Positions 35,633-44,712 of a DNA stretch of 64,000 bases are shown here, piece by piece. The DNA is taken from the NCBI RefSeq assembly GCF_003014555.1, contig NZ_PYGE01000001.1:434001-498000 (forward strand). Direction: 5' to 3'. The notes under the pieces are model-generated. The model was not told where the DNA came from and ran no database searches. It saw nothing but the letters and a program-made list of their open reading frames with translations. Origin of the DNA: Haloactinopolyspora alba. GTDB lineage: Bacteria; Actinomycetota; Actinomycetes; Jiangellales; Jiangellaceae. Position numbers and translations under genes: made by a program. Positions within the stretch are counted from its first letter, which is position 1; the number at the start of each line of letters is the position of its first letter.

Positions 35633-37279
35633 CTACGCACCCGTCACGCGGCGGTGGACGTCGTCGCCGCCGATGGCACGCAACTGTTCCGGATCACCGA
35701 CCACCACCAACGTGTCGCGCGCACGCGACAGACCGACGTAGAGCCGCTCCTTCGACCGCTCCCTCAACTCGGACTCGTTCAGCGCGAGAACGACGGCGCG
35801 GCGCTCCATCCCCTTGAAACCGAGGACGTGGCCGTAGAACACCTGATCGTCGTCCCAGAACGTCGCCCAGTACGCGTTCTGCCCCTCGGCCTGTCGGGCC
35901 ACTTGCTCCGGGTTCCTGCTGCCGGTGGTCAACAGGGCAAGATCCTCGGGGCGCCAGCCAGCGTCGAGTAGGGCGTCCACCTCGTCGTCGGCCCGGTCCA
36001 GCGCCTCGGCCGATGGGCTCGGCACGAACCGCACGTTCGGCCCTTCGCTGCCCATCAACCGCATCGGCATCGGCGTGAGCGGGATGAACGTGTCCGCGAT
36101 CTGCACCGTATTGCGGAGGTTGTGGTCGAGCACCAGCGGCACCAACGGAACCGGCGGACGCCCGTACCGCTGGAAGACGCGCTGGCCGTCGTCGGTGAAC
36201 GCGTGGACGCCGCCGGACTCGTCGTCCCGCAACGCCGCGAGTAGCGCGGGCCACCACGATTCGGCGAAGTCCTGCGCCTCGGCCACGACGACGGCGTCGA
36301 ATCGGTGCCCATCGGACAGTTCGGCCGCCAGGTCGACCATCTGGTTCGGCAGCCGACGCTCCCAGAAATCGGAGTCGTCGTCGGTCCCTGGCGCCGCACC
36401 CCACTGGACGCCGAGCGCGTGGAACTCGCCGACGTAGGCCGGACGGTGTCGCCGCGGCCACGCCGCCACCGTACGGCGGAGGAACTCCGCAAGACCGCGG
36501 CTGTAGCAGGTGAGCGCGACCTTCGCGCCGCCGCGGGCGAGCCTGCGCGTCTGTTCGAGGGCCAGCCACGTCTTGCCGCTGCCGGCGCCGCCACGGACCT
36601 CGACGCGGTGCAGCTTGCTGGTCGCTGCCAGGATGACCGCTTGGTCCTGGGTCAGCTGTTCTGCGACGTGCTCGCGTTCGGCCGCGAGCGCGACGACGTC
36701 ACGCTGCGGCAGGTTGCGGCCCCGCAGGATACCGATGACCGTGTCGGCGTCGTCCGCCGTGAACACCCGGTTCGCGCTCTCTTGCCGCACCGGGACGTCC
36801 CACAGCCGGCCGGCCAGGTCGTGCAGGTCGCGTCGACCAGCGATCGACCAGCGAGGGCAGTCCGGCCGGGCGAAATCGTCGTCGACCTCGGTGTGTGGGA
36901 CGACGAGCACATGCGCCCAGCGGAACCGGCCGCGCGATTGATCACGCCAACGGGGATCGGACTCGAGGTAGCGGCGCAGCGCGTACTTGGCCGAGCGCAC
37001 CTGGTAGATCGGATCGATCCGGCGGCAGTGGCCGTTGGCGCTCGTCTGCCACCACGTCTCTCCGTCGTGCGTCACCGCCCCGCCCTTCACCTCGACCACG
37101 ACGGCGCCGGAGCCAGGCATCAGGACGATCAGGTCGACCTCATGGTCCTTGAAGTCGTCCGTGACGCGAACGTTGGTCAACAGGACGTCTTCCGGGCGCA
37201 ACTGGTCACGCAGGTGCTGCCAGACCGCTCGTTCGCTGGCGGTCGCGAACCGGGGCGCATCGGGAAGGCTCAGCGGCAT
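35633..37279 (-). CDS. NERD-domain protein with UvrD/Rep-like helicase domain
   Basis: 548 residues. The N-terminal NERD nuclease-related domain shows E47-V-D49 and E63-V-K65, the conserved acidic/EVK set. The helicase part has Walker A GGAGSGKT at 230-237, then AEAQD at 333-337 where DEAQD is expected, and C-terminal motifs YGHVLGFKGMERRAVVL and YVGLSRARDTLVVVG. The Asp-to-Ala change hits the magnesium ligand of motif II and could reduce ATP hydrolysis. Such NERD-helicases are common in defence islands. It stands alone between the MntA/HepT remnant and a small hypothetical gene. Confidence 0.82.
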   Translation of the reverse strand: MPLSLPDAPRFATASERAVWQHLRDQLRPEDVLLTNVRVTDDFKDHEVDLIVLMPGSGAVVVEVKGGAVTHDGETWWQTSANGHCRRIDPIYQVRSAKYALRRYLESDPRWRDQSRGRFRWAHVLVVPHTEVDDDFARPDCPRWSIAGRRDLHDLAGRLWDVPVRQESANRVFTADDADTVIGILRGRNLPQRDVVALAAEREHVAEQLTQDQAVILAATSKLHRVEVRGGAGSGKTWLALEQTRRLARGGAKVALTCYSRGLAEFLRRTVAAWPRRHRPAYVGEFHALGVQWGAAPGTDDDSDFWERRLPNQMVDLAAELSDGHRFDAVVVAEAQDFAESWWPALLAALRDDESGGVHAFTDDGQRVFQRYGRPPVPLVPLVLDHNLRNTVQIADTFIPLTPMPMRLMGSEGPNVRFVPSPSAEALDRADDEVDALLDAGWRPEDLALLTTGSRNPEQVARQAEGQNAYWATFWDDDQVFYGHVLGFKGMERRAVVLALNESELRERSKERLYVGLSRARDTLVVVGDPEQLRAIGGDDVHRRVTGA

Positions 37280-37432
37280 CGGCGACCTCCCCTCTCACGC
37301 TGGCACTCGGTGGTTGGTCAGATCCACGTTGTACGCCAAACGCCGGACACAACGCGCCGGCGGCGGGCGCGCCTAGCCTCGCCTGCGTGCCGGTGAATCT
37401 GGATCAAGGATCGAGACCGCGAGGGCGACGCA

Positions 37433-37687
37433 GTGACCGAGACGAACCATGCGTGGATCTGGATCGGCCATGTGACCACTACGGACGGCGGTAGCGTCGC
37501 GGCGTTCGTCATAGATGAGCGAGGCTGCCCCGATGCCGACGCGACCTTCATGGCGGCCGCCGACGAACTGCGCCAGCTGGGCATGGCCCACAAGTTCAAG
37601 CACGTCCGGATCCGGCGCGACGAGCCGACGGAGCCGCTGCCCACCTGGACCGAATACCGCCAGAGCCTGACCGACAGCGACACATGA
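37433..37687 (+). CDS. Small hypothetical protein
   Basis: 84 residues from GTG 37433 with GAGGG seven bases before. It has two short strands (HAWIWIGHVTTTDGG, VAAFVIDERG) and a helix (DELRQLGMAHKFKHVRI). No family recognised. The stop overlaps the ATG of the decayed HD gene, so the pair was once translated together. No intact copy is seen before the first HD gene. Confidence 0.55.
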   Translation: MTETNHAWIWIGHVTTTDGGSVAAFVIDERGCPDADATFMAAADELRQLGMAHKFKHVRIRRDEPTEPLPTWTEYRQSLTDSDT

Positions 37688-38113
37688 GAACCTTCGGCGA
37701 CTGGAGATCGTGGGACGACGCCCCAGGCGTTGCCGAGCTCGTCGACCACGTCACCAAGCCGCCCACCGCACCGGGCGAGAACCGCGCCGCAGCCCGGCAC
37801 CGCTACCTCAGCCGACTCCGCGACCTACCGGCCCGCGCTACAGCTGAAACTCGCCGATCGGTACAGCAACGTCCAACGCCTGCACACCCACCCCCGACCG
37901 GCCAAACAGCGCTCGTACTACACCGAAACCTGCCACTACCTCGTGCCCCTGACCGAGGTGGACACACGACTCGCGGCCCTCTTCACCGACTGGCAACACA
38001 CCTACCAGCACCTCGATCTGCCAAATCCACTGAACACCGACCATTCACCAGTCGTCGGACAGTCCCGACTTCAGTCTGGGGTCCCTGCTAGAACCAGTGT
38101 TCGTGTCGAGTGA
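37684..38113 (+). pseudogene. Decayed second copy of the HD phosphohydrolase gene
   Basis: It starts MRTFGDW-SWDDA exactly like the gene at 34180. The part carrying H40, H54 and the HDVVED motif (about 80 codons) is missing, and the frame resumes at VAELVDHV. After RLRDLP two bases are lost compared with the intact copy, moving the rest (KLADRYSNVQRLHTHPRP, TETCHYL, FTDWQHTYQHL) into another frame. The two copies look roughly 80-85% identical by eye. It cannot make an active enzyme. Confidence 0.8.
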
Positions 38114-38134
38114 CGAGCCACTCGACACGAACAC
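38097..38134. repeat. Perfect 16-bp inverted repeat
   Basis: GTGTTCGTGTCGAGTG (38097-38112) and CACTCGACACGAACAC (38119-38134) are exact reverse complements with a six-base loop. It separates the decayed HD gene from the next gene and may be a terminator or a recombination scar; no T run follows. Confidence 0.8.
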
Positions 38135-38206
38135 GACTCGACGGCTCCCCGGACGATCGTACGAGTATCTCTACCGCAACATCCGCATCGAGTTTGGAGA
38201 AAGACA

Positions 38207-38701
38207 GTGCACTTGCCCGACTCGCTCAGCGCCGGATACGCACGGAACTTGCTCTACGTCGCTCACAAAGTACTACGCGAGACTGGAGCGACGAAAACAG
38301 CAACACTGCAGAGCGAGCTTCGGACTCGCAATTGGAAAAATCATTCGCTTAACGCATTGGAGCAACTCCTCGAGCAAGCAGACAGGTGGTTTTCGACAAC
38401 GTCCGACGGATGGATTGCGCTCGCGTCGGACCTCCCCGTGGCAGTTGAACTCTACGTGGAGACCAAGACTCCCGTGGCCGACTCGGGGAAGCGGATATAC
38501 GAGTCGCGTGGCGGCACGGTCTGCCATCGCGATCTATATTGCACTATGTTGTGGGACGGAAAGAAGAAGGCACTGGACGAAGGGCTGACCATCCAACCAG
38601 TCGATGAAAAACAAACGAGTAATCGTCGGGAATGCCAGGGCTGCGGCCGAAACCACGGAAGACCAACAGCATCGAACTACGGAGATCCATGGCAAAATTA
38701 G
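38207..38701 (+). CDS. Hypothetical protein of lower GC content
   Basis: 164 residues from GTG 38207, with GGAG seven bases ahead. No family recognised. The N-terminal half is helical (NLLYVAHKVLRETGATKT, ALEQLLEQADRWF); the C-terminal part has several Cys and a CxxC knuckle (ECQGCGR). Base composition is clearly lower in GC than its neighbours, suggesting recent transfer. It converges on the cytosine methyltransferase gene, so a partner role in restriction is possible but unsupported by motifs. Confidence 0.5.
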   Translation: MHLPDSLSAGYARNLLYVAHKVLRETGATKTATLQSELRTRNWKNHSLNALEQLLEQADRWFSTTSDGWIALASDLPVAVELYVETKTPVADSGKRIYESRGGTVCHRDLYCTMLWDGKKKALDEGLTIQPVDEKQTSNRRECQGCGRNHGRPTASNYGDPWQN

Positions 38702-38792
38702 GTCTTCGAGTTCGCGAGCCATCGGCGGTTGGCGTTCGAACCTCCCAGGTGAATCTTCCACCGCCCTCCATCGTTGCGACCGCCCGATGGAT

Positions 38793-39911
38793 TTATCTAT
38801 GGAGTTCGACTTCACGTCGGCTTTCGCCAACTTCGCCCCGACACTGTCGAACATGATCGACTATTTGCTCACCCACGGCAGCGGCCAGCTCGGGCGGCAC
38901 AGCGTTGCCGATGAGCCGACCGAGCGGAGCGAACTGCACCGGGGCACCTGGCGCGACGAAGTCGTAGTCCCGTGGAAAGCTCTGCAAAATCGCCGCTTCA
39001 CGCAACGTGATCGCTCGATCTTGCTCCGGATGTCCGAACCTACCCGCACCGAAGTTGTGCGCCAACGTCGTGACAGTTGGTGACGGATCGTCCCAGGTCA
39101 TGCGCGCATAGACGTTACGGTACGTCGAACCTCCCGCCTTGCGATGACACGGGGCGCGAAGCTCTTCAGGCCAGTCTTCCCACGTCCCACCCGGCGTCGA
39201 TTGCCGAATGCGCTCGAGATTGAGTTTGCTGAGTGTCCGACCTTTGTGGAGCCGGTCGTTGGAATCAGCTTCCCCGTGCCGAACCGGAGGCAACTCGTTG
39301 ATGTTCTGACGAACTGTCGGATACTCGTCCGGCCCCAAGGCGCCTTTCGGAACCACCAAGTCGCCGAGCAAAGATGCGACGAGCACCAACCGACGGCGAT
39401 GTTGCGGCACCCCGTAAGCAGGGCAATAGCAAGACTCGAAATCCACGGAGTATCCGAGCTCGCGCAACTGTGCGACAAAATCTCGAAATATGGCCGTGCT
39501 GCCGATACGCGGCACGTTCTCCATCGTGACGACATCGGGCATCGTGCCTTCGACGAGACGTCGCATCTCCCCCACGAGCGACCACTGATCTTCGTGTGAC
39601 GTGTCGGCACCCCGGCGATACGGCGAGAAGGGCTGGCACGGGGCGCATCCCGCGAGCACGCGGACAGCTCCTGCCGGCCACAAGTCGGCGAGCTCGTCGC
39701 TGTTCAGCTGACGCACGTCCCGTGAGTGGTACGGCGCACGAACGTTCGTCTCGAACGGGTACGCGCAGGCTGGATCGATGTCGATGCCGGCGGCGACGTG
39801 GACGCCAGCTTCTTGGAGCCCGTACGAGAGGCCACCTGCACCGCAGAACAGATCCACAGCAGAAACCGTGACAGGTCGAGCGGGCATGCCAAGACCATAG
39901 TCCACGACCAT
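38793..39911 (-). CDS. DNA (cytosine-5) methyltransferase
   Basis: 372 residues with the ordered C5-methylase motifs: I DLFCGAGGLSYG (20-31), IV GCAPCQPFSPY with catalytic Cys92, VI ENVPR (131-135), VIII QHRRRLVLVAS, a target-recognition region near 185-290, and IX/X with GNAVPPELAAA near 338. It is transcribed away from the sigma factor gene. Position at the edge of the DISARM/Druantia-like locus suggests it marks self DNA for that locus (compare DrmMII or DruM), with Vsr as its mutation guard. The recognition sequence cannot be read from the protein. Confidence 0.9.
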   Translation of the reverse strand: MVVDYGLGMPARPVTVSAVDLFCGAGGLSYGLQEAGVHVAAGIDIDPACAYPFETNVRAPYHSRDVRQLNSDELADLWPAGAVRVLAGCAPCQPFSPYRRGADTSHEDQWSLVGEMRRLVEGTMPDVVTMENVPRIGSTAIFRDFVAQLRELGYSVDFESCYCPAYGVPQHRRRLVLVASLLGDLVVPKGALGPDEYPTVRQNINELPPVRHGEADSNDRLHKGRTLSKLNLERIRQSTPGGTWEDWPEELRAPCHRKAGGSTYRNVYARMTWDDPSPTVTTLAHNFGAGRFGHPEQDRAITLREAAILQSFPRDYDFVAPGAPVQFAPLGRLIGNAVPPELAAAVGEQIVDHVRQCRGEVGESRREVELHR

Positions 39912-40090
39912 CGACCACGCGGTGTCGACACCCGCGACGAGCGCCGTCCGTCACAGAAGCGGATATCGCGGTCCGCGGTACGTCGCGGCCACTCGCGCCA
40001 ACACGGTGGGCAAGATCGAGAGTTCGCGGAACGTCCGGTTGTGTCCTGGGTTGTCAGTACGTTGGTCCTCCGCACACACAGGAGGGGACG

Positions 40091-41632
40091 ATGGTTGCGC
40101 GGATCACCCCAGCCGTGGTCGAAGAGCTGCGCACGATCATGGGCGGCCAGGAGGCAGGAAGAGCCCAAGAGCTCGTGTCCGAGTTCGTCGTCCGGCATCA
40201 CCTCACCCACGAGGATGTCGACAAACTGTTGGCGGCACATGGACGCAGCAAGCGGAAAGACCAACGGGCGGTCAGGTCGGAAGCACTGGTGATCCCCGAA
40301 CATCCTTCCGCGACAGACGACGCCGCCGAGTTCGACTCGATACAGCCCGACGATGCTGCAGAGCTGGACGCCGCGGACGATGGTCTGAGCTGGATGTGTG
40401 GCGACGATCCCGAGCCAACCCCCGAGCGTCCGGCCGACGACGTCGTGGGGAGCGCCGCGGACGACCTCCTGGGGGACTTGGCACGGTCAGGCGAGCTGAC
40501 GCTGGCCGACGTGGCGACGCTCACCACCAAGCGGCAGTTCTCGGCCGAGCAACACACCGAGTTGTTGAACCTCTTGCGTGACACAGGCGTGGAGCTGGCT
40601 GAGCCCGCCGACGATCACGACGCCAGGACGCTCCGTCAGACCTCTGGCGCACTCCGCGACTCCACGGGAACGTACCTCCACGCCATCGGCCGATACGCGA
40701 TGATCGACGCGACGCGCGAAGTCGAGCTGTGGTCGTTGATCACACGAGGAACCACCGCACAGAACACGCTGAAGTCCGAGAGCGCACGTGACTTGTCCGA
40801 AGACGAACGACGGCAGCTCGAGGCCGTCACGGAAGCGGGCAAACGGGCACACACCGACCTCGTCTGCGCCAACCTACGGCTCGTCGTGTCCATAGCCAAG
40901 GCCAGTCGCTACGTTTCCAGCGGCCTCGATCTCGCAGATCTCATCCAGTTCGGAAACATCGGCCTGATGCGAGCCGCCTACAAGTTCGACGGATCGAAGG
41001 GCTTCAAGTTCTCCACGTACGCAACGTGGTGGATCAGGCAGGCGATCGAGCGGGGTGTCGCCGACACCAGCAGAACCATCCGCGTGCCGGTCCACGCTCA
41101 TGACCAGATCCGGGTCGTACGGCGAGCCGCTTCACAACTGACACGACGCTTCGACCGTGATCCTACGTCGACGGAGCTGGCCGATTCGACCGGCATGTCG
41201 CCGGAAAAGGTCCAGTGGGCACTCGACGTGATGAGGCCGCCACGGAGTCTGGACGAGCTCCTTGGCGACGAAGGAGACTTGCGCCTGTCGGACGTGTTGG
41301 CTCGAGAGGAGGACCGGGACGGACGCACCGATCCGGCGAGTGTCATGATCAACACCATGTTCGTCAGTGACGTGCGACGCACCCTTCAGGACGTCCTGTC
41401 GGACCGTGAACACCGGATTCTCGATCGTCGCTTCGGTCTCGGCACTGGCAACGAAGAAACCCTGGAACAGATCGCCGAAGACTTTGCCGTGACGCGGGAA
41501 CGGATACGACAGATCCAGAACAAGGCTTTGAAGAAGCTTCAAGAGAACGAGCGGGTGGCAACCCTACGCTCGTATCTCTTCGACGACCCGGAGTCAGTCC
41601 GAGCCGACCACGAGGTTGAGGTACCAGCATGA
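40091..41632 (+). CDS. Sigma70-family RNA polymerase sigma factor encoded in the defence locus
   Basis: 513 residues; GGAGG lies five bases before ATG 40091. Residues 130-172 (LARSGELTLADVATLTTKRQ) look like sigma region 1.1, normally a mark of primary sigma factors. Region 1.2 is near 190-215, region 2 at about 258-325 (NLRLVVSIAKASRYVSSGLD, FSTYATWWIRQAIERGV), region 3 near 330-395, and region 4 at about 434-485 (LSDREHRILDRRFGLG, VTRERIRQIQNKALKKLQ). The first 125 residues are an unusual, acidic extension. The stop overlaps the start of the drmA-like gene by four bases (ATGA), so sigma and helicase are translationally coupled. It may direct transcription of the locus itself or redirect polymerase during infection. 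Confidence 0.88.
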   Translation: MVARITPAVVEELRTIMGGQEAGRAQELVSEFVVRHHLTHEDVDKLLAAHGRSKRKDQRAVRSEALVIPEHPSATDDAAEFDSIQPDDAAELDAADDGLSWMCGDDPEPTPERPADDVVGSAADDLLGDLARSGELTLADVATLTTKRQFSAEQHTELLNLLRDTGVELAEPADDHDARTLRQTSGALRDSTGTYLHAIGRYAMIDATREVELWSLITRGTTAQNTLKSESARDLSEDERRQLEAVTEAGKRAHTDLVCANLRLVVSIAKASRYVSSGLDLADLIQFGNIGLMRAAYKFDGSKGFKFSTYATWWIRQAIERGVADTSRTIRVPVHAHDQIRVVRRAASQLTRRFDRDPTSTELADSTGMSPEKVQWALDVMRPPRSLDELLGDEGDLRLSDVLAREEDRDGRTDPASVMINTMFVSDVRRTLQDVLSDREHRILDRRFGLGTGNEETLEQIAEDFAVTRERIRQIQNKALKKLQENERVATLRSYLFDDPESVRADHEVEVPA

Positions 41633-44600
41633 CGAGCCCTGCCCCGGACCAGTCCGCACGTGAGGCGTGCAACGCTTTCGTCGATTGGCTCGACAGTCGA
41701 GTGATTGCCGCCGGCCGCGGTGACGGCCTCGACCGACTGGAGGTCGCTCCGGCGAGCACGTTCTGGTTGGGTCGCCTCGCTACCGAGGACGAGGTCCGCC
41801 AAGGTGGGGACGACGACAGATCGGAACGACTGGACCCCTGTGCAATTGGCATCCGGCTACGTCCCGCGGACACCGCGCCGTGGTCGATCACGGCGACAGT
41901 GCAGGCGCGAGCCTGGGTCAAGGATTCGAAGAAGGACGGACCGGATCCACAGGGGCCGTGGCGGCGGAGTGACCTCGTCGAAGAGGTCGTCACAGTGCGA
42001 GTGGACACCGGTGGCGGCTCGTTCGGCTCTACGCAGCTCGAGAACGCGTTCGCCGCCGTCGGCGCCCCGGGGCTGTCCGCCGAGGTTCGGGTCGACGTCG
42101 AAGACTGGCACAAGCAGACCGAGATAGTCGTGGAGTTCGTCAACACGAGTCCCCGGAAACTGCCGGCGTTGGGTGACACTCATCTCTTCGAGACACAGCT
42201 CGAAGTGTCCGGGGTCGCGACGGCTTCCTTCCAGCTCGAGGCGTTGCCCGACAGCTTCCGGTACGACCGTGACGTCCACGCCTACGGAATCAACGTCGGC
42301 GTGGACGAGCCGTCGCCGGGTACGTTCCGTACGACCGACACGGTGAGCGTCCAAACCTACCGCCCGACGTACTGGCACGGGACGGAAACACAGCCAGACC
42401 TGTCTTTCGCGACGATGGCCGCCGATCCACTCCCCCAACTTCAGGCCCTCGTGGATGCCCTCGCCTCGTACGACGACGCGCACTGGTCCCCGTCGGTATT
42501 GGATGCGCGAGCTGCGGAGGAAAGCTGGCAGCCATCGATGCGAGCCGAGGCGGACCGGTCTGCCTCGGAAGTGTTCGCCGAACTCGAGCGGCTGCGCTCG
42601 GGGTTGGAACTGTTGCGGACTCGCGATGACGTCTTGCGAGCCTTCCAGCTGATGAACATGGCCATCGAACGCAGCTCCGAAGGACGCGGGTACGACGCGT
42701 GGCGCCCGTTCCAAGTCGGTTTCCTCCTGTCGACCATCGGCTTCCTCGTCGACCCCGAGAGGGAGGCGGACTACGTCGACACCGTCTGGTTCGCGACCGG
42801 CGGCGGAAAGACGGAGACGTACCTCGGGTTGCTGCTGACGGCGGCGTTTTTCGACCGCCTGACCGGCAAGACGATGGGCGTGACGGCCTGGTCCAGATTC
42901 CCGCTACGGCTGCTGAGCCTGCAGCAGACCCAGCGCTTCGCCGACGCTCTCGCGGGTGCCGAACTGGTGCGAAAAGAGGAAGGCGTAGGCGGCACGCAGT
43001 TCAGTCTCGGATTTCTCGTCGGACGCGCCGGCACTCCGAACAAGATCGTTCCGAAAACCGAGAAGGACGACGAGGTCACGCCAGACAGCCCGGGCATGCC
43101 AGACAAGTATCGGGTGCTGCTGCACTGCCCGTTCTGCGGTAGCGACAGCCTGCAGATGAGTTTCCATCGAGAACGGTGGAAACTCGAGCACCGCTGCTCC
43201 AATCAGGACTGCACCACGCATGGACAGGCACTTCCGATGTACGTCGTCGACCAGGAAGTGTTTCGGTTCCTCCCGACCGTGGTCGTGGGCACCCTGGACA
43301 AGGCGGCGTCGATCGGGCTGCAGCAAGCGATGCGCGGACTCGTCGGTCCGCCACAGAAGGTGTGCCCGGTATCGTGGCACGGCTTCACGTACGCCGAACG
43401 CTCTGCCGCGCCAAACGGCTGCTTGGTGCCCGGCTGCCAGGGCGGCAACGTCCTCAAGCCACTTCCCATCGACGCGAAACGGTTCGGCCCATCGTTGCGG
43501 TTGCAGGACGAGCTGCATCTGCTGCGAGACAGCCTCGGGGCGGTGGACTCGCACTACGAAAGCTTGCTCGACCACGTCCAATACGAACTGTGTGGGACCC
43601 GCGCCAAGATCGTGGCGAGCAGCGCCACACTGACCGGCTACGAACGCCAGATCGAGGTCCTGTACCAACGAAAGGGACGAGTCTTTCCACAGCCCGGGCC
43701 GTGGGCAGGTGAGTCGTTCTGGACTGCTCCGATCGAGGAACCCTTGCGCAAGTTCGTCGCCGTCGCGCCACGCGGCGTGACGTTGGAGCACGTGAGTGAC
43801 CGCACCTTGGACACACTGCAACGATGCGTCCGGGAGTTGATGGAGGATCCGGCCAGGGTGTGTTCGGAAGCCGGTGTCGACCCCAGTCATCTCGGCACCC
43901 TGGTCAGCCTCTACGGCACCAACGTCGTCTACGGCACCACGCTCTACGACGTGGAAGCCGCTGGCCGGAGCCTGGGCAACAACAACACCGTGGAGAGCAT
44001 CGAGGTCGAGCAGCTCACTGGCCAGACCGACTTCGACGACGTCCGTGCGGTTCTCGATCGGTTGGACAACCCCGAGGCCGAGTTCCACGAACGGATCCAC
44101 GTGATCGCTGCCAGTTCGATGCTCTCGCACGGCGTCGACGTCGACCGGCTCAATACGATGGTGATGCTCGGGTTGCCACTGACCACGGCCGAGTTCATCC
44201 AGACGACGGCACGAGTCGGACGCAAGTTCCCCGGCCTCGTGTACGTGCTGCACAAGATCGGCCGTGAACGGGACGCGCAGACGTTCCGGCAGTTCGAGCA
44301 GTACGTGCGCCAAGGCGACCGGTTCGTCGACGCGATCCCGATCACACGGCGTAGCCGGCGAGTACTGGACCTCACCGTCGCCGGTGTGGTCAACGCGAGG
44401 ACGCTGATGATTCGCGAGCCAGCCAGCAAACAACGGTTGAGCACGCCCGCGAAGCTGCGCGACTACGCCCGTGATTCCGGTCTGACGGCGACGGACGAGG
44501 CGGAGGCTGTCGGTGACGTCTTGGGCTTCGACGATGCCCAAGACACCGCCCACCGTGAGCAGATCGCGGAGTGGGTACAGGAGTGGTACGCCGAACTCCA

Positions 44601-44700
44601 CGAGCCGACGAGCAAGGCCAAGTTCGTGACCGACGTCGGCCCTCGACCTCCGATGATGAGCCTCAGAGACGTCGAGGCCAGCGCTCCGATTCACGACTGA
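41629..44700 (+). CDS. drmA: DrmA-like DISARM helicase
   Basis: 1023 residues. The first 350 residues are a beta-rich DISARM-type N-terminal region. The helicase has Walker A in ATGGGKTETYLG (near 388-395), a Cys-rich insert (CPFCG, CSNQDC near 500-535), motif II DELH near 627, motif III ASSATLTG near 663, and C-terminal motifs LSHGVDVDRLNTMVMLG and FIQTTARVGR near 830-865. This matches the large SF2 helicase DrmA, which with DrmB forms the DISARM core that binds 5'-ended single-stranded DNA. It is coupled to the sigma gene upstream and lies 12 bases before the drmB-like gene. Confidence 0.78.
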   Translation: MTSPAPDQSAREACNAFVDWLDSRVIAAGRGDGLDRLEVAPASTFWLGRLATEDEVRQGGDDDRSERLDPCAIGIRLRPADTAPWSITATVQARAWVKDSKKDGPDPQGPWRRSDLVEEVVTVRVDTGGGSFGSTQLENAFAAVGAPGLSAEVRVDVEDWHKQTEIVVEFVNTSPRKLPALGDTHLFETQLEVSGVATASFQLEALPDSFRYDRDVHAYGINVGVDEPSPGTFRTTDTVSVQTYRPTYWHGTETQPDLSFATMAADPLPQLQALVDALASYDDAHWSPSVLDARAAEESWQPSMRAEADRSASEVFAELERLRSGLELLRTRDDVLRAFQLMNMAIERSSEGRGYDAWRPFQVGFLLSTIGFLVDPEREADYVDTVWFATGGGKTETYLGLLLTAAFFDRLTGKTMGVTAWSRFPLRLLSLQQTQRFADALAGAELVRKEEGVGGTQFSLGFLVGRAGTPNKIVPKTEKDDEVTPDSPGMPDKYRVLLHCPFCGSDSLQMSFHRERWKLEHRCSNQDCTTHGQALPMYVVDQEVFRFLPTVVVGTLDKAASIGLQQAMRGLVGPPQKVCPVSWHGFTYAERSAAPNGCLVPGCQGGNVLKPLPIDAKRFGPSLRLQDELHLLRDSLGAVDSHYESLLDHVQYELCGTRAKIVASSATLTGYERQIEVLYQRKGRVFPQPGPWAGESFWTAPIEEPLRKFVAVAPRGVTLEHVSDRTLDTLQRCVRELMEDPARVCSEAGVDPSHLGTLVSLYGTNVVYGTTLYDVEAAGRSLGNNNTVESIEVEQLTGQTDFDDVRAVLDRLDNPEAEFHERIHVIAASSMLSHGVDVDRLNTMVMLGLPLTTAEFIQTTARVGRKFPGLVYVLHKIGRERDAQTFRQFEQYVRQGDRFVDAIPITRRSRRVLDLTVAGVVNARTLMIREPASKQRLSTPAKLRDYARDSGLTATDEAEAVGDVLGFDDAQDTAHREQIAEWVQEWYAELHEPTSKAKFVTDVGPRPPMMSLRDVEASAPIHD

Positions 44701-44712
44701 CAGGCAGGAACC

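Noticed and set aside
38604-39083. 159-codon plus-strand frame overlapping the cytosine methylase
   Set aside because: No ribosome site or motif, and it lies antisense to conserved C5-methylase motifs.
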